A stretch of 64,000 nucleotides of DNA from Planctomycetota bacterium (GTDB lineage: Bacteria; Planctomycetota; Phycisphaerae; Phycisphaerales; SM1A02), in the NCBI GenBank assembly GCA_017859745.1, contig JAFMML010000011.1, positions 1 through 64,000 of the forward strand. Reading direction: 5' to 3'. How positions within the stretch are numbered: position 1 is the stretch's first letter; each line of letters begins with the position of its first letter. A program made the translations under genes and the position numbers. Shown here piece after piece: positions 7,994 to 16,419 of the stretch. The notes beneath the pieces were generated by a model. It was not told the origin of the DNA, did no database searches, and saw nothing but the letters and a program-made list of their open reading frames with translations.

Positions 7994-9596
7994 GGATCGG
8001 CGGGGCCTGCTTCCGCTTGAACTCGTTTCGGTCGATCCGTCCGGCGAGTTCCCGAACGAACTCGATGGGACGGCCGATCTCCGCCGCGATCTCCTCGATC
8101 GTCGAGCCCCGCTCGACGACGCCTCGCACCACCGCGTCGAGGACCTCGTAGGGCGGCAGCGAATCCTGATCGGTCTGATCCGGACGCAGTTCGGCCGAGG
8201 GCGGCTTCTCGATCGACGAGGTTGGCACGGGAGGCGCCGGGAATCCGAGTTCGAGATGGCGTCGGTTCATCCATCGCGCCAGCGCGACGAGATCGGTCTT
8301 CAGGACGTCGCCGATCGGCGCGAGTCCGCCGTTCATGTCGCCGTAGAGCGTGCTGTAGCCGACCGCGTATTCGCTCTTGTTGCCGGTGGCGAGCAGCAGT
8401 TCGCCGGTGGCGTTGGCGATCGCCATCAGCACCGTCCCGCGGGCCCGGCTCTGCAGGTTCTCGTCCGCGACGCCCTCGGGCGTGCCGATCGCCGGGACGA
8501 GCGACGTCGCGAAGGCCGCGTGCATCGGCTCGATTGGCAGCTCGTCGAGGCGACCGAGGCCCAAGGCCTCGGCCGAGGCCCGCGCATCCACGAGCGATCC
8601 CCGCGAACTGTGCCGCGACGGCATCATCACGCCGCGCACCCGCTCGGGTCCGATCGCCGCCGCCGCGAGCGCAGCCACCACGGCGGAGTCGATGCCACCC
8701 GACAGGCCGAGCAGGACCCGATCGTGCCCGGTCTTGCGGCAGTAGCCGCGGATCCCGCAGATCAGGGCCGAGAAGAGCTCGCCGAGGCCCTCCGAGGCCT
8801 CGCCGTCGTCTCGACCCGCGGCGACGCATCCGGCGAGATCGGTTTCGACGACACCCACCGCCTCGGCGAACCGGTCGAACCGATGTCGCACCGAGCCGTC
8901 GGGCCCGACCACCGCGGAGCCCCCGTCGAAGACGAGTTCGTCGTTGCCCCCCGTCTGGTTGATCGAGACGATGGAGATGCGATGACGTTTCGCGACGCTT
9001 GAAAGGATCGAGAGATGCCGGCGATGCTTGCCGCGAACGAAGGGGCTGGCGCTCGGCACGAGCAGCACGTCGAGCCCGTCCGCGACGAGTTCCGCCACCG
9101 GATCGATCTCGTATCGCCGAAGTCCACCCGCATCCTCGGCCTGCCAGAGATCCTCGCACAGCACCACGCCCACGCGACGGCCTCGATGCTCGAACGCGAA
9201 GGACCGCTCGCCCGGCGTGAAGAACCGGTCCTCGTCGAACACGTCGTAGGAGGGAAGCAGACGCTTGTCGGCGAAGCCTTCGATGCGGCCGCCCCGCACG
9301 ATGGCGGCACTGTTTCGCAGCGGCCGACGATCGCCCTCGACACGGCGCGGCAGTCCCAGGACGAACGTCAGCGACGGCACGGCTCGACCGATCGCCTCCG
9401 CGTGGCGCAGGCAGTGCCCCACGAGTCCCGGCCGCTCGAGGAGATCGCGGGGCGGATAGCCCACGAGGGCGAGTTCGCCGGCGACGAAGATCTCGGCGCC
9501 GTCCCTCGCCGCGGTCTCCGCGGCGCGGCGGATCGCCGTCGCGTTGCCGTCGAGATCGCCGACGATCGGATCGAGTTGCGCCACCGCCACACGCAT
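7908..9596 (-). CDS. nadE: NAD+ synthetase, glutamine-hydrolysing
   Basis: A 562-residue two-domain enzyme making NAD+ from deamido-NAD+, ATP and glutamine. The N-terminal nitrilase-fold glutaminase keeps the triad: Glu in AGELALVGYP (about 43), Lys in DKRLLPSYD (about 111) and Cys in LCEDLW (about 147). The C-terminal synthetase has the PP-loop GLSGGIDSA (about 295) and NKSEYAVGY further on. The start at 9596 begins MRVAVAQLDP, the usual family N terminus; an upstream in-frame start at 9632 would add 12 basic residues and is less likely. It is convergent with the phosphatase gene. Confidence 0.93.
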   Translation of the reverse strand: MRVAVAQLDPIVGDLDGNATAIRRAAETAARDGAEIFVAGELALVGYPPRDLLERPGLVGHCLRHAEAIGRAVPSLTFVLGLPRRVEGDRRPLRNSAAIVRGGRIEGFADKRLLPSYDVFDEDRFFTPGERSFAFEHRGRRVGVVLCEDLWQAEDAGGLRRYEIDPVAELVADGLDVLLVPSASPFVRGKHRRHLSILSSVAKRHRISIVSINQTGGNDELVFDGGSAVVGPDGSVRHRFDRFAEAVGVVETDLAGCVAAGRDDGEASEGLGELFSALICGIRGYCRKTGHDRVLLGLSGGIDSAVVAALAAAAIGPERVRGVMMPSRHSSRGSLVDARASAEALGLGRLDELPIEPMHAAFATSLVPAIGTPEGVADENLQSRARGTVLMAIANATGELLLATGNKSEYAVGYSTLYGDMNGGLAPIGDVLKTDLVALARWMNRRHLELGFPAPPVPTSSIEKPPSAELRPDQTDQDSLPPYEVLDAVVRGVVERGSTIEEIAAEIGRPIEFVRELAGRIDRNEFKRKQAPPILKTSPRAFGRGRPMPLAGRWNPGDPPPG

Positions 9597-9625
9597 GGGG
9601 CGGCGAGTGTAGGGATTCCAACGAA

Positions 9626-9654
9626 GACGCACCCCCGTGAGACGAGGGTGCGTC
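9626..9654 (-). terminator. Hairpin downstream of the HTH-receiver gene
   Basis: GACGCACCC (9626-9634) pairs with GGGTGCGTC (9646-9654) around an 11-base loop. On the minus strand it is followed by TTCGTTGG, a weak U-rich tail. It lies between the regulator gene (ending 9723) and nadE. Confidence 0.5.
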
Positions 9655-9657
9655 GGC

Positions 9658-9687
9658 GCGAATCGGTGCGAATCGGGGCGAATCGGG
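9658..9687. repeat. 10-bp tandem repeat, three units
   Basis: GCGAATCGGT, GCGAATCGGG and GCGAATCGGG follow each other directly in the gap between nadE and the regulator gene, with a fourth partial match (GGCGAATCC) near 9708. It looks like replication slippage, but a binding-site array is not excluded. Confidence 0.6.
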
Positions 9688-9722
9688 GCGAGCCCCCGTC
9701 GAGGCGGGGCGAATCCAGTCGC

Positions 9723-10316
9723 TCAGCCGGCGATCGAGTAGGAGCGTTCCACCCACTCGATGACCTGACGGACGGTGAAGGGCTTGCGAAGGACGCCATC
9801 GAAGCCGCGGGTGGAGTACTGCATCGCCTGGCCCTCGGTGAGGCGGGCCGACAGGCCGATGACGCGGGTCATCTGAAGATCCTCGTTGGAGCGGACCATG
9901 CCCAGCACGACCTCGGCGTTGCCGCCGTCGAGATGGAGGTCCAGCAGCATCACGTGCGGGCGGAACCGCTCGCACTCGAGGCCCGCCTCGAACGCGGTGC
10001 CTGCGACCTTGACCTCGTAGCGGGTCTGCTCGGTCAACACCTGGCGCAGGGTCTCGGCGGAGTCCCGATCGGAATCGACCACGAGCAGGCGGGGATTGCC
10101 GCTCATCAGGCCGTCCATGGGAATCTGGTGCTCCTTCATGAACTGGAGCAGGTTGGACATCGGAATCCGGCGGTCCTTGGAACCTGGGATGCGGTAGCCC
10201 TTCAGCTGTCCGGAATCGAACCACTTGCTGACGGTGCGACTCGCGACGTTGCAGATGCGGGCGACGTCGCCGGTGGTCAGGACGTCCTTTTCGTTGCGGG
10301 GGTTCTGATCGCTCAT
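9723..10316 (-). CDS. HTH (excisionase/MerR-like) - receiver domain regulator
   Basis: A 197-residue protein. Residues 11-60 form a winged HTH of the excisionase/MerR-like type (TTGDVARICNVASRTVSKWF, then GYRIPGSKDRRIP). Residues 74-195 are a CheY-like receiver with an acidic pair D81/D83, phosphoacceptor D126 (in VMLLDLHLDGG), S156 and K178 (LRKPF). All catalytic positions are present, so it should be phosphorylated by a histidine kinase, but none is encoded nearby. The order is the reverse of usual response regulators: DNA-binding domain first, receiver second. It is monocistronic, with a hairpin after its stop codon. Confidence 0.88.
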   Translation of the reverse strand: MSDQNPRNEKDVLTTGDVARICNVASRTVSKWFDSGQLKGYRIPGSKDRRIPMSNLLQFMKEHQIPMDGLMSGNPRLLVVDSDRDSAETLRQVLTEQTRYEVKVAGTAFEAGLECERFRPHVMLLDLHLDGGNAEVVLGMVRSNEDLQMTRVIGLSARLTEGQAMQYSTRGFDGVLRKPFTVRQVIEWVERSYSIAG

Positions 10317-10529
10317 GACGGTCTCTTTGGCGGCTCGAGTTCGGGACGCGATGTCCCGCGGTCAACCCGTCATCGACCCCGCCACGGGACAAGATCAGCG
10401 TGTGCCCGATCGCCCGACGTCTTCCCGGGACATTCGCCCATTCTCGGTCTCAGCATCCGCCCCGGAAGGTCCGGGAGCGCCGATCAAGGGCCCGTCTCCA
10501 CCCGGTGGGGCGTCGCCAAGGCGCGTCGA

Positions 10530-12128
10530 TCAGACCCGAGGCCCGCCCGCCCGGACCTCGTCGGAGAGTTCGAAGCGACTCTCGTTGGCCCGGAACCGCT
10601 TGGCCAGTTCCGTCGCCTGCCGCTCGTAGGCGGCCGCGTCGGGCCAGGTGCGAATCGGATCGAGCACCTCGTCCGGCACGCCCTCGACCGCGACCGGCAT
10701 CTCCAGTCCGAAGATCGGGTGGGTCCGCACCTCGACGGCGTCGAGGCTCCCATCGAGGATCCGGCGGACGAACGTCCTCGTCCACGCCAGCTTGAACCGC
10801 TCGCCGACGCCGTAGGGACCACCGGTCCAGCCGGTGTTCAAGAGCCACACCTTGGCCCCATGGGTGCGGATGCGATCGGCGAGCATGCCCGCGTAGACCA
10901 TCGGAGACCGTGGAAGGAACGGACCGCCGAAGCACGGCGAGAAGTTGGGCTGCGGCTCGGTGACGCCCGCCTCGGTCCCGGCGAGCTTCGAGGTGTAGCC
11001 GTTGACGAAGTAGTACATCGCCTGCTCGGGGGTCAGACGCGACACCGGAGGCAGCACGCCGAACGCGTCGGCGGTCAGGAACACCACGTTGCGAGGATGG
11101 CCGCCGACCGACGGGATCCGTGCGTTGGAGATGAACTCGACCGGGTAGGTCACCCTGGTGTTCTCGGTCTTCGCCGACGAGTCGTAGTCGGGTACCCGGG
11201 TCCTGGGATCCATCACCACGTTCTCGAGGACCGAGCCGAACCGGATGGCGTCCCAGATCTCGGGCTCGCCCTCCTTGGAGAGCTTGATGCACTTCGCGTA
11301 GCAGCCGCCCTCGATGTTGAAGACCCCGTCGTCGCTCCAGCCGTGCTCGTCGTCGCCGATGAGGTCGCGCTCGGGGTCGGCGGACAGCGTGGTCTTTCCG
11401 GTGCCCGACAGTCCGAAGAACAGCGCCACGTTCGTCGGATCGTCGTGGGCGACGTTCGCCGAGCAGTGCATCGGGAAGACCCCCCTGGCGGGAAGGTCGT
11501 GGTTCATGGCGTAGAAGATGCTCTTCTTGATCTCGCCGGCGTAGCGGGTGCCGACGATGATCACCATGCGGCGTTCGAGGCTCTGCACGATGCCGATGGA
11601 ACTCTTCAGCCCGACCGACTCGGGATCCTCCAGCTGCAGGCCACCAGCATTGAGAATGGTCCAGTCCGACGCGAAGGGCGCCTCGGCGCCCTCGCCGTCG
11701 GCGAAGGCGTTGATGAAGAGGGTCTTCGCGAAGAGGGCGTGCCACGCCTCCGCCGCCACCACCGAGACCTTCAGGCGATGGTTGGGATCCGCGCCCGCGA
11801 ATCCGTCGAAGCGAAAGAGCTCGTCCTGCCCAGACAGCCAGGCCCGTGCCGCCGCCTCGACCCGATCGAAGTTCTCGGGCGTGATCGGCTGGTTCACCTT
11901 CCCCCAGTCGATGTCGTCGTGGATGCCCGGCGTGTCCTCGAGAAACTTGTCGCCGGGACTCCGGCCCCGGCGATCCCCGGTGTCGCACACCAGGGCGCCG
12001 TTGGCGGCGAGTTCGCCCTCGCCGCGGCGGATCGCCGCCTCGACGAGTGCGGCGGTCGAGAGGTTTCGGCGGAGGGCGACACCCGGAAACGCGGCGGCGT
12101 CGACGGCCGCGGAGGTCATCGTGCTCAT
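10530..12128 (-). CDS. pckA: Phosphoenolpyruvate carboxykinase (ATP)
   Basis: A 532-residue enzyme converting oxaloacetate plus ATP to PEP, the first step of gluconeogenesis. Motifs include the ATP-binding loop GLSGTGKTTLSAD (about 243), DDEHGWSDDGVFNIEGGCYAK, and GTRYAGEIKKSIFYAMNH (hexokinase-like and PEPCK-specific regions). ATG 12128 is preferred over the in-frame GTG at 12155 for two reasons: GGAAGAG lies just upstream of it, and the predicted -10 box (12154-12159) covers the GTG. The length is normal for the ATP-dependent family. Confidence 0.95.
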   Translation of the reverse strand: MSTMTSAAVDAAAFPGVALRRNLSTAALVEAAIRRGEGELAANGALVCDTGDRRGRSPGDKFLEDTPGIHDDIDWGKVNQPITPENFDRVEAAARAWLSGQDELFRFDGFAGADPNHRLKVSVVAAEAWHALFAKTLFINAFADGEGAEAPFASDWTILNAGGLQLEDPESVGLKSSIGIVQSLERRMVIIVGTRYAGEIKKSIFYAMNHDLPARGVFPMHCSANVAHDDPTNVALFFGLSGTGKTTLSADPERDLIGDDEHGWSDDGVFNIEGGCYAKCIKLSKEGEPEIWDAIRFGSVLENVVMDPRTRVPDYDSSAKTENTRVTYPVEFISNARIPSVGGHPRNVVFLTADAFGVLPPVSRLTPEQAMYYFVNGYTSKLAGTEAGVTEPQPNFSPCFGGPFLPRSPMVYAGMLADRIRTHGAKVWLLNTGWTGGPYGVGERFKLAWTRTFVRRILDGSLDAVEVRTHPIFGLEMPVAVEGVPDEVLDPIRTWPDAAAYERQATELAKRFRANESRFELSDEVRAGGPRV

Positions 12129-12153
12129 GTCTCTTCCAATCGGCGAAACGAGC

Positions 12154-12182
12154 ACTGTAGCACGACCCCCACCCGAATCGAA
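12154..12182 (-). promoter_or_regulatory. Putative pckA promoter
   Basis: On the minus strand TTCGAT (12177-12182) and TACAGT (12154-12159) are separated by 17 bases. The implied transcript start near 12147 leaves a leader of about 20 bases before ATG 12128. Confidence 0.5.
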
Positions 12183-12206
12183 GCCTCTGTCGCCGATCGA
12201 CCCCGA

Positions 12207-12236
12207 TTGACCACACCTCGGCCCCTCCCGTATCGT
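12207..12236 (+). promoter_or_regulatory. Putative promoter of tRNA-His
   Basis: TTGACC (12207-12212) and TATCGT (12231-12236) are separated by 18 bases, and the -10 box ends 13 bases before the tRNA. It is a good sigma-70-type match. Confidence 0.6.
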
Positions 12237-12249
12237 CCGCCGCCTCGCT

Positions 12250-12324
<75 letters not shown>

Positions 12325-12379
12325 CGTCCCCTTCGTCCCGCAACCGCGACCGCAGGCCGCCTCCGTTCTCCCGCTCGCC

Positions 12380-13207
12380 ATGCGATTTGCCGCCGTCCAG
12401 CACGACATCGACTGGGAGCGGCCCCCATCCACCCGCCGGCGGATCCTGGCTCTCCTCGCGGATCTGGATCTCCTCTCGGATCGGAACGCGAAGACCGACC
12501 AGCCCGGATTTCTGCTGCTCCCGGAACTCTGCGAGACCGGGTTCAGTCTCGATCTCGACGCGATCGCCGATCTCCGCGACGAGGGTCGATCGAGCGTCGA
12601 ATGGGCCGCCGAGGTCGCGCGACGGACCAATTCCTTCGTCCAGATCGGCCATGCGGTCCGGGCGACCGACGGTCGCGGCCTCAACCGCGCCACGATCCTC
12701 GCCCCGGACGGCGGGGAACTCGAGCACTACGACAAGATCCATCCGTTCAGTTTCGCGGGAGAAGACCGGATCTACGCGTCCGGCCGGCGCGCCGTCGTCC
12801 TGGACTGCGGCGACTTCAAGGTCTGCCCCCTGATCTGCTACGACCTTCGCTTTCCCGAGTTGTGGCGGCATGCCGTCCGTCGAGGCGCGGAGGTCTTCAC
12901 GATCGGCGCGTCGTGGCCTGCCAAACGGCAACGGCACTGGCGCAGTCTGCTCGTCGCCCGAGCCATCGAGAATCAGGCCTACGTGGTCGCGTGCAACCGA
13001 GTCGGCAGAGATCCCTCGCACGAGTATGCGGGCGGCTCGATGATCATCTCCCCGATGGGAGATGTGCTCGCCGAAGGCGGCGTGGCCGACGCGATGGTCG
13101 CTGCGACGCTCGAGCGAGACGAACTTCTGGCGTGGCGCCGCACCTTCCCGGCACTGGCGGACCTGCAGGCGAGATGGCTCGGCGACCTCGACGAGGGCCG
13201 CCGATAA
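12380..13207 (+). CDS. Carbon-nitrogen hydrolase, omega-amidase (YafV/Nit2) type
   Basis: A 275-residue nitrilase-superfamily protein. The triad is visible: Glu in LLPELCETGF (about 48), Lys in HYDKIHPFSF (about 118) and Cys in ICYDLRFPE (about 152). DKIHPFSF and ICYDLRFPELWR are typical of omega-amidases, which hydrolyse alpha-ketoglutaramate and alpha-ketosuccinamate. ATG 12380 begins MRFAAVQHDIDW, the family's N terminus, and clears the tRNA-His gene by 55 bases. It may be cotranscribed with the tRNA, since no promoter is evident between them. The exact substrate is uncertain. Confidence 0.85.
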   Translation: MRFAAVQHDIDWERPPSTRRRILALLADLDLLSDRNAKTDQPGFLLLPELCETGFSLDLDAIADLRDEGRSSVEWAAEVARRTNSFVQIGHAVRATDGRGLNRATILAPDGGELEHYDKIHPFSFAGEDRIYASGRRAVVLDCGDFKVCPLICYDLRFPELWRHAVRRGAEVFTIGASWPAKRQRHWRSLLVARAIENQAYVVACNRVGRDPSHEYAGGSMIISPMGDVLAEGGVADAMVAATLERDELLAWRRTFPALADLQARWLGDLDEGRR

Positions 13208-13294
13208 TCGCCCTTCCGAGGCGGCCCGAGGACACGCATCGAATCGTCCGTCGCCAGATCTCCGGCAGACCCGACCGGAGATGTCGCCCGATCG

Positions 13295-13322
13295 TTGACC
13301 AGGCGTCGAGGCCAACTAGACT
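13295..13322 (+). promoter_or_regulatory. Putative promoter upstream of the sigma-like gene
   Basis: TTGACC (13295-13300) and TAGACT (13317-13322) are separated by 16 bases. The next credible start codon is at 13651, which would leave a leader of about 320 bases with no recognisable gene. Confidence 0.5.
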
Positions 13323-13387
13323 CGGGCCCGCCGGTGCCGGAGACCGGGCCTCGTCGAGAGGGTCACGACACGGATCGTCGCGCCTCC

Positions 13388-13418
13388 CGACTCGCCGCCC
13401 GACTCGCCGCCCGACTCG
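13388..13418. repeat. 12-bp tandem repeat in the leader of the sigma-like gene
   Basis: CGACTCGCCGCC occurs at 13388-13399 and 13400-13411, followed by a partial third unit CGACTCG to 13418. The rest of 13208-13650 holds the promoter candidate and no gene I can support. Confidence 0.7.
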
Positions 13419-13650
13419 TGGACACCGTCGGCGGACCTCGCCAGCGACGGTCCTCGAGAGCGGCGCTCCTCGAGAGCAGCGTCCCTCGGTTCGGGGCCGC
13501 TCGCGAGGAGTTCGCGGTGACCGGGGCGGAACGGGGGGCATGGAGGCGCGTGCGGAGCCTGTGACCGCATGACGTTGGAAAACGGATGGATCCGTCTGGC
13601 AAGCATCTTGACGCCTCGTCCGAGGACGACGCGTGCGAGGGGAATCGACG

Positions 13651-14295
13651 GTGACCATTCGACGGCAAGAGGATTCGAGCGAGCGTTCCAAGATCGCCTC
13701 GGCATCGCGTTCGAGGGCCGCCGCCGACACGGCGCGGCCGCGATCCGGAACGAGGGCCGAGGCCTCTCTCCCCGACTCGGCGTCGCGAGATGTCGAGACG
13801 ACCGCCCCGTGGCATGGAGACCGAATCCGCCAACGCTTCTTCGCAGAGGCCGGCCCCCTGTGCATCCGGTACCGCATCGGCCCCGATGACGTGGTCGAAC
13901 ACTACGCGGCCGCGCGGCGAGGCCTGCCCGGACGTCTGGTCTCTTCGACGATCTGGATCGAGGATCTCGTGCTCGCGGCCGCCTGCAGTCGTGGCGTGTC
14001 GCTTGCATGGGCCGATCTCGTCGCGCACCTCGAGGCTCCTCTGCACGTCGCCGTCGCGACGCGTCTCCCAGACGCAGAAGCCAGCGCGACGGTCTCGCGG
14101 TTCTTTGATGCGTTGAGGCGACGGACCGCCGAACCGACCACTCCGGTCCGGCGCGGCGGCGGCCCTTCGCTTCGCGAATTCGCGGGCCAGCGATCGCTGC
14201 GATCGTGGCTCGTCGAACGCGTCTTCGCCCATGCGAGTCGGGACCGCTCTCCACATCGAGCCCGCCCCACCGACTCGATGGAACTGGGTACTTGA
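13651..14295 (+). CDS. Sigma-70 region-2-like protein without region 4
   Basis: A 214-residue protein. GTG 13651 is chosen because GAGGGG lies nine bases upstream; an upstream GTG at 13633 would add six residues. After a Ser/Arg-rich N terminus of about 50 residues, the core resembles region 2 of ECF-like sigma factors. It has IWIEDLVLAAACSRG (the acidic-hydrophobic start of region 2), then RFFDALRRRT, then SLREFAGQRSLRSWLVERVF (the FxGxSLRxWL region 2.3-2.4 pattern). The protein ends about 20 residues later, so the DNA -35-reading region 4 is absent. It could be a truncated sigma factor, a regulator that mimics region 2, or the remnant of a longer gene. No anti-sigma gene is adjacent. Confidence 0.6.
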   Translation: MTIRRQEDSSERSKIASASRSRAAADTARPRSGTRAEASLPDSASRDVETTAPWHGDRIRQRFFAEAGPLCIRYRIGPDDVVEHYAAARRGLPGRLVSSTIWIEDLVLAAACSRGVSLAWADLVAHLEAPLHVAVATRLPDAEASATVSRFFDALRRRTAEPTTPVRRGGGPSLREFAGQRSLRSWLVERVFAHASRDRSPHRARPTDSMELGT

Positions 14296-14347
14296 GCTGC
14301 CGAAGACGTGTCATGGAACGACGCCGTCCGGGAGGCGATCGGCGCCT

Positions 14348-15367
14348 TCAGAGGCCCAACGCCCGCTGGGGAGGTCCGAGCAGCGTCTCGAGCCAGGCAC
14401 GAACCTCTTCCTGACCGGGATCTGCGTTCGGCGACACGGCGAGCGCGTCGCGGTCCCACCAGCCTCCGGACCGGTCCCGATCGGCCGACGCGGCACTGAA
14501 CCACCCGGCCACTCGCGAGGCCTCGTGGCGTCGGCCGCACCAGAACCCGTCGTCGGCACGCCCGTACGCCACCCGATGCCCCTTCCGAGGAAAGCGATCC
14601 CAACGCTCGACCTGGGTGCCGAGCAAAGCGGTTTCGAGGGCGTAGAGGCTCTCCGCGGTCGGCTGCTCGGCAAGGGTTCCGAACAGGATCAGATTGGGAT
14701 GGTCGGGAAGGAACTGACCGTGGGCGCGCCGCAACAGGCGACGAACCCTCGCGACCCGGGCATCCAGTTCGCCCGTCCCCACCGGGATCAGTCGCAGCGT
14801 CTCTCCGGGGACAGGTCCGAGGATCCGCGCCGACACCGCTTCGGCACCGCGGGCATCGAGATGCCGCTGTTCCTCGCCGACCGATGCGAGTTCGAGAAAC
14901 CGCCGGAGTCCGGGCAGGATGCGCCGCCAGGTGTCGTCGGACATCGGCCGGCGGCGGAACGCGACGGCGACGGGGCGTGCGATCGCTTCCAGCGCCCGCT
15001 CGCGTCCCGAGAACGCGGGCGGGGCCATCGTCGGGGGCAGCTGCTTGACGTGGATCGCGAGCGAACTCGATCCGCGGGTGGCCAGGAAGTCGCACCGACG
15101 ACCTTGCGGGCCCAGCACTTCGAGTTGGAACTCGCATCCGAGTTCCAGCAATCGCCGACCGAGCGCCGCTTCGACGAGGCGAATGGAGGCACGTTGACGC
15201 TCCGCACGGGCGCTGCCCGCCGCAGCCCGACTCGTCTCGACTCTTCCGCGTGCCGTCCTGTCGAGTCCCGCCAGCAGCGACTCGACCGCCTCGGCGGACT
15301 CGCCGGCATGCCCCAGAAGGCCCTCTCGGACCCGACCGACGATCTGGCGCCAGTCCACCGCCGGCAT
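14348..15367 (-). CDS. Conserved-looking protein of unknown function, possible PD-(D/E)xK-like fold
   Basis: A 339-residue protein that I do not recognise. ATG 15367 starts MPAVDWRQIVGRV, and codon usage becomes gene-like from there. Residues about 60-110 contain LGCEFQLEV then RRCDFLATRG and SLAIHVKQLPP. This beta-hairpin pattern with D...(x)xK spacing resembles the nuclease-like fold of restriction-type enzymes, though the expected Glu is His (HVK). The C-terminal half has HGQFLPDHPNLILFGTL and a Trp-rich tail. No signal peptide or membrane segment is seen. It is divergent from the MshEN-only gene at 15660. The nuclease suggestion is weak. Confidence 0.6.
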   Translation of the reverse strand: MPAVDWRQIVGRVREGLLGHAGESAEAVESLLAGLDRTARGRVETSRAAAGSARAERQRASIRLVEAALGRRLLELGCEFQLEVLGPQGRRCDFLATRGSSSLAIHVKQLPPTMAPPAFSGRERALEAIARPVAVAFRRRPMSDDTWRRILPGLRRFLELASVGEEQRHLDARGAEAVSARILGPVPGETLRLIPVGTGELDARVARVRRLLRRAHGQFLPDHPNLILFGTLAEQPTAESLYALETALLGTQVERWDRFPRKGHRVAYGRADDGFWCGRRHEASRVAGWFSAASADRDRSGGWWDRDALAVSPNADPGQEEVRAWLETLLGPPQRALGL

Positions 15368-15659
15368 GTCGGGGCCGTCGACCGATTCGGAGGCGTTCCT
15401 TCTCACCGGCACGATGCTACCGGGCGGGGCGCCCGACTCGAGCGGCCTGCCGGCGATCGAACCCGACTCGCGGCCCGATGTCAGACATGGAGCGTCCCGA
15501 AACCGGCCGGATCGAGACCCGACAGAACCTGCAGACGCCTCAGGCCGCACGACTCCCCTGCCGAGGCCTCCGGGCGGGGCCTCGCGTCGAACCAACGCTG
15601 AACTCCCTTCCCCGCCCCGCCGATCTTCCGCGGTCCCCACGGGGCGGAGGAGAGAGAAC

Positions 15660-16157
15660 ATGGTGCTTCGAATGGGAGAGATGCTCGTCGCCGAGGGTGT
15701 GCTGAGCGAGGAGCAGGTGGAAGAGGTGCTCGCCATCCAACGACAGTTGGGCGAGCCGTTCGGATCGATCTGCGAGCGGATCCACGGGATCTCGCCCGAG
15801 ACGATCGAGGGGGTCTGGGCGAGGCAGTACGAACACCTCACCCGCGAACTCACGCTCGACGAAGTCGATTTCGATCCCGGCGTGGCCGATCTGGTGTCGC
15901 CGCGTCAGGCGTGGCAGTTCCGGGTGCTGCCGATCGCGTTCGACGGCGGCTCGCTGATGCTCGCCACGACCAGACCGAGTCTTACGCGAGCACTTCGATT
16001 CGCCACCCGCGTGCTGCGGCACCCCGCGATGTTCCTGCTGCTCGAGCCCGACGCGTTGGCCGCGGAGCTCGAGCGACGACACCCCCTCGGAGGCATGAAT
16101 GTGGGGATGCTTCAGGGTGGCGTGCACCGCGCCAGTTCGTCGCGCCTCGGCTCGTGA
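15660..16157 (+). CDS. Stand-alone GspE/MshE N-terminal domain protein
   Basis: A 165-residue protein with a strong ribosome binding site, GGAGGAGAGAG, before ATG 15660. It starts MGEMLVAEGVLSEEQVEEVL and continues LAIQRQLGEPFGSIC. This is the two-helix pattern at the N terminus of type II secretion/pilus ATPases (MshEN, the c-di-GMP-binding module in MshE). A second subdomain follows with VLPIAFDGGSLMLATTRP, again as in GspE N termini. There is no ATPase core. It may be a diffusible regulator or adaptor of the pilus machinery. It lies alone between the unknown gene and tRNA-Phe. Confidence 0.7.
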   Translation: MVLRMGEMLVAEGVLSEEQVEEVLAIQRQLGEPFGSICERIHGISPETIEGVWARQYEHLTRELTLDEVDFDPGVADLVSPRQAWQFRVLPIAFDGGSLMLATTRPSLTRALRFATRVLRHPAMFLLLEPDALAAELERRHPLGGMNVGMLQGGVHRASSSRLGS

Positions 16158-16264
16158 TGCGTGGCAGGGAGTCTCGGGGAGTCTCGAGACGCCTCAATGA
16201 CGCCTCGAAGACTCCAGGGGAACTTCGAGGGATCTCCGAGGGACTCTGGGCGCCGAGACCTCGA

Positions 16265-16384
16265 GTGCCGAAACCTCGGGTGCCGAAACCTGTCTGCGGT
16301 CTCCCCGGAGAGGCCACGTTGGGAAGGCCTCTTCAGGCCCGCTTCTTCAGGCCCGCTTTAGAAGTCGCCGGAGAAGTCGCCGGA
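16265..16384. repeat. Cluster of short tandem repeats before tRNA-Phe
   Basis: In this non-coding gap GTGCCGAAACCT occurs at 16265-16276 and 16280-16291. CTTCAGGCCCGCTT is duplicated at 16331-16344 and 16345-16358, and GAAGTCGCCGGA at 16361-16372 and 16373-16384. The whole stretch 16158-16419 shows this repetitive character and no gene. Confidence 0.75.
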
Positions 16385-16419
16385 CGCTCCCCCGCCGCGG
16401 AGTGGAAGGTTGCTGGGAA

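Noticed and set aside
9658-9687. CRISPR array
   Set aside because: The repeats are 10 bases long, directly abutting, with no spacers; no cas gene is in the window. No other CRISPR-like pattern was seen.
12129-12155. GTG start at 12155 for pckA
   Set aside because: It lies in the predicted -10 box; ATG 12128 has a ribosome binding site.
13316-14314. Minus-strand frames of about 300 codons opposite the sigma-like gene
   Set aside because: Arg/Ser-rich without motifs, while the plus-strand frame has codon bias, a ribosome binding site and region 2 similarity.
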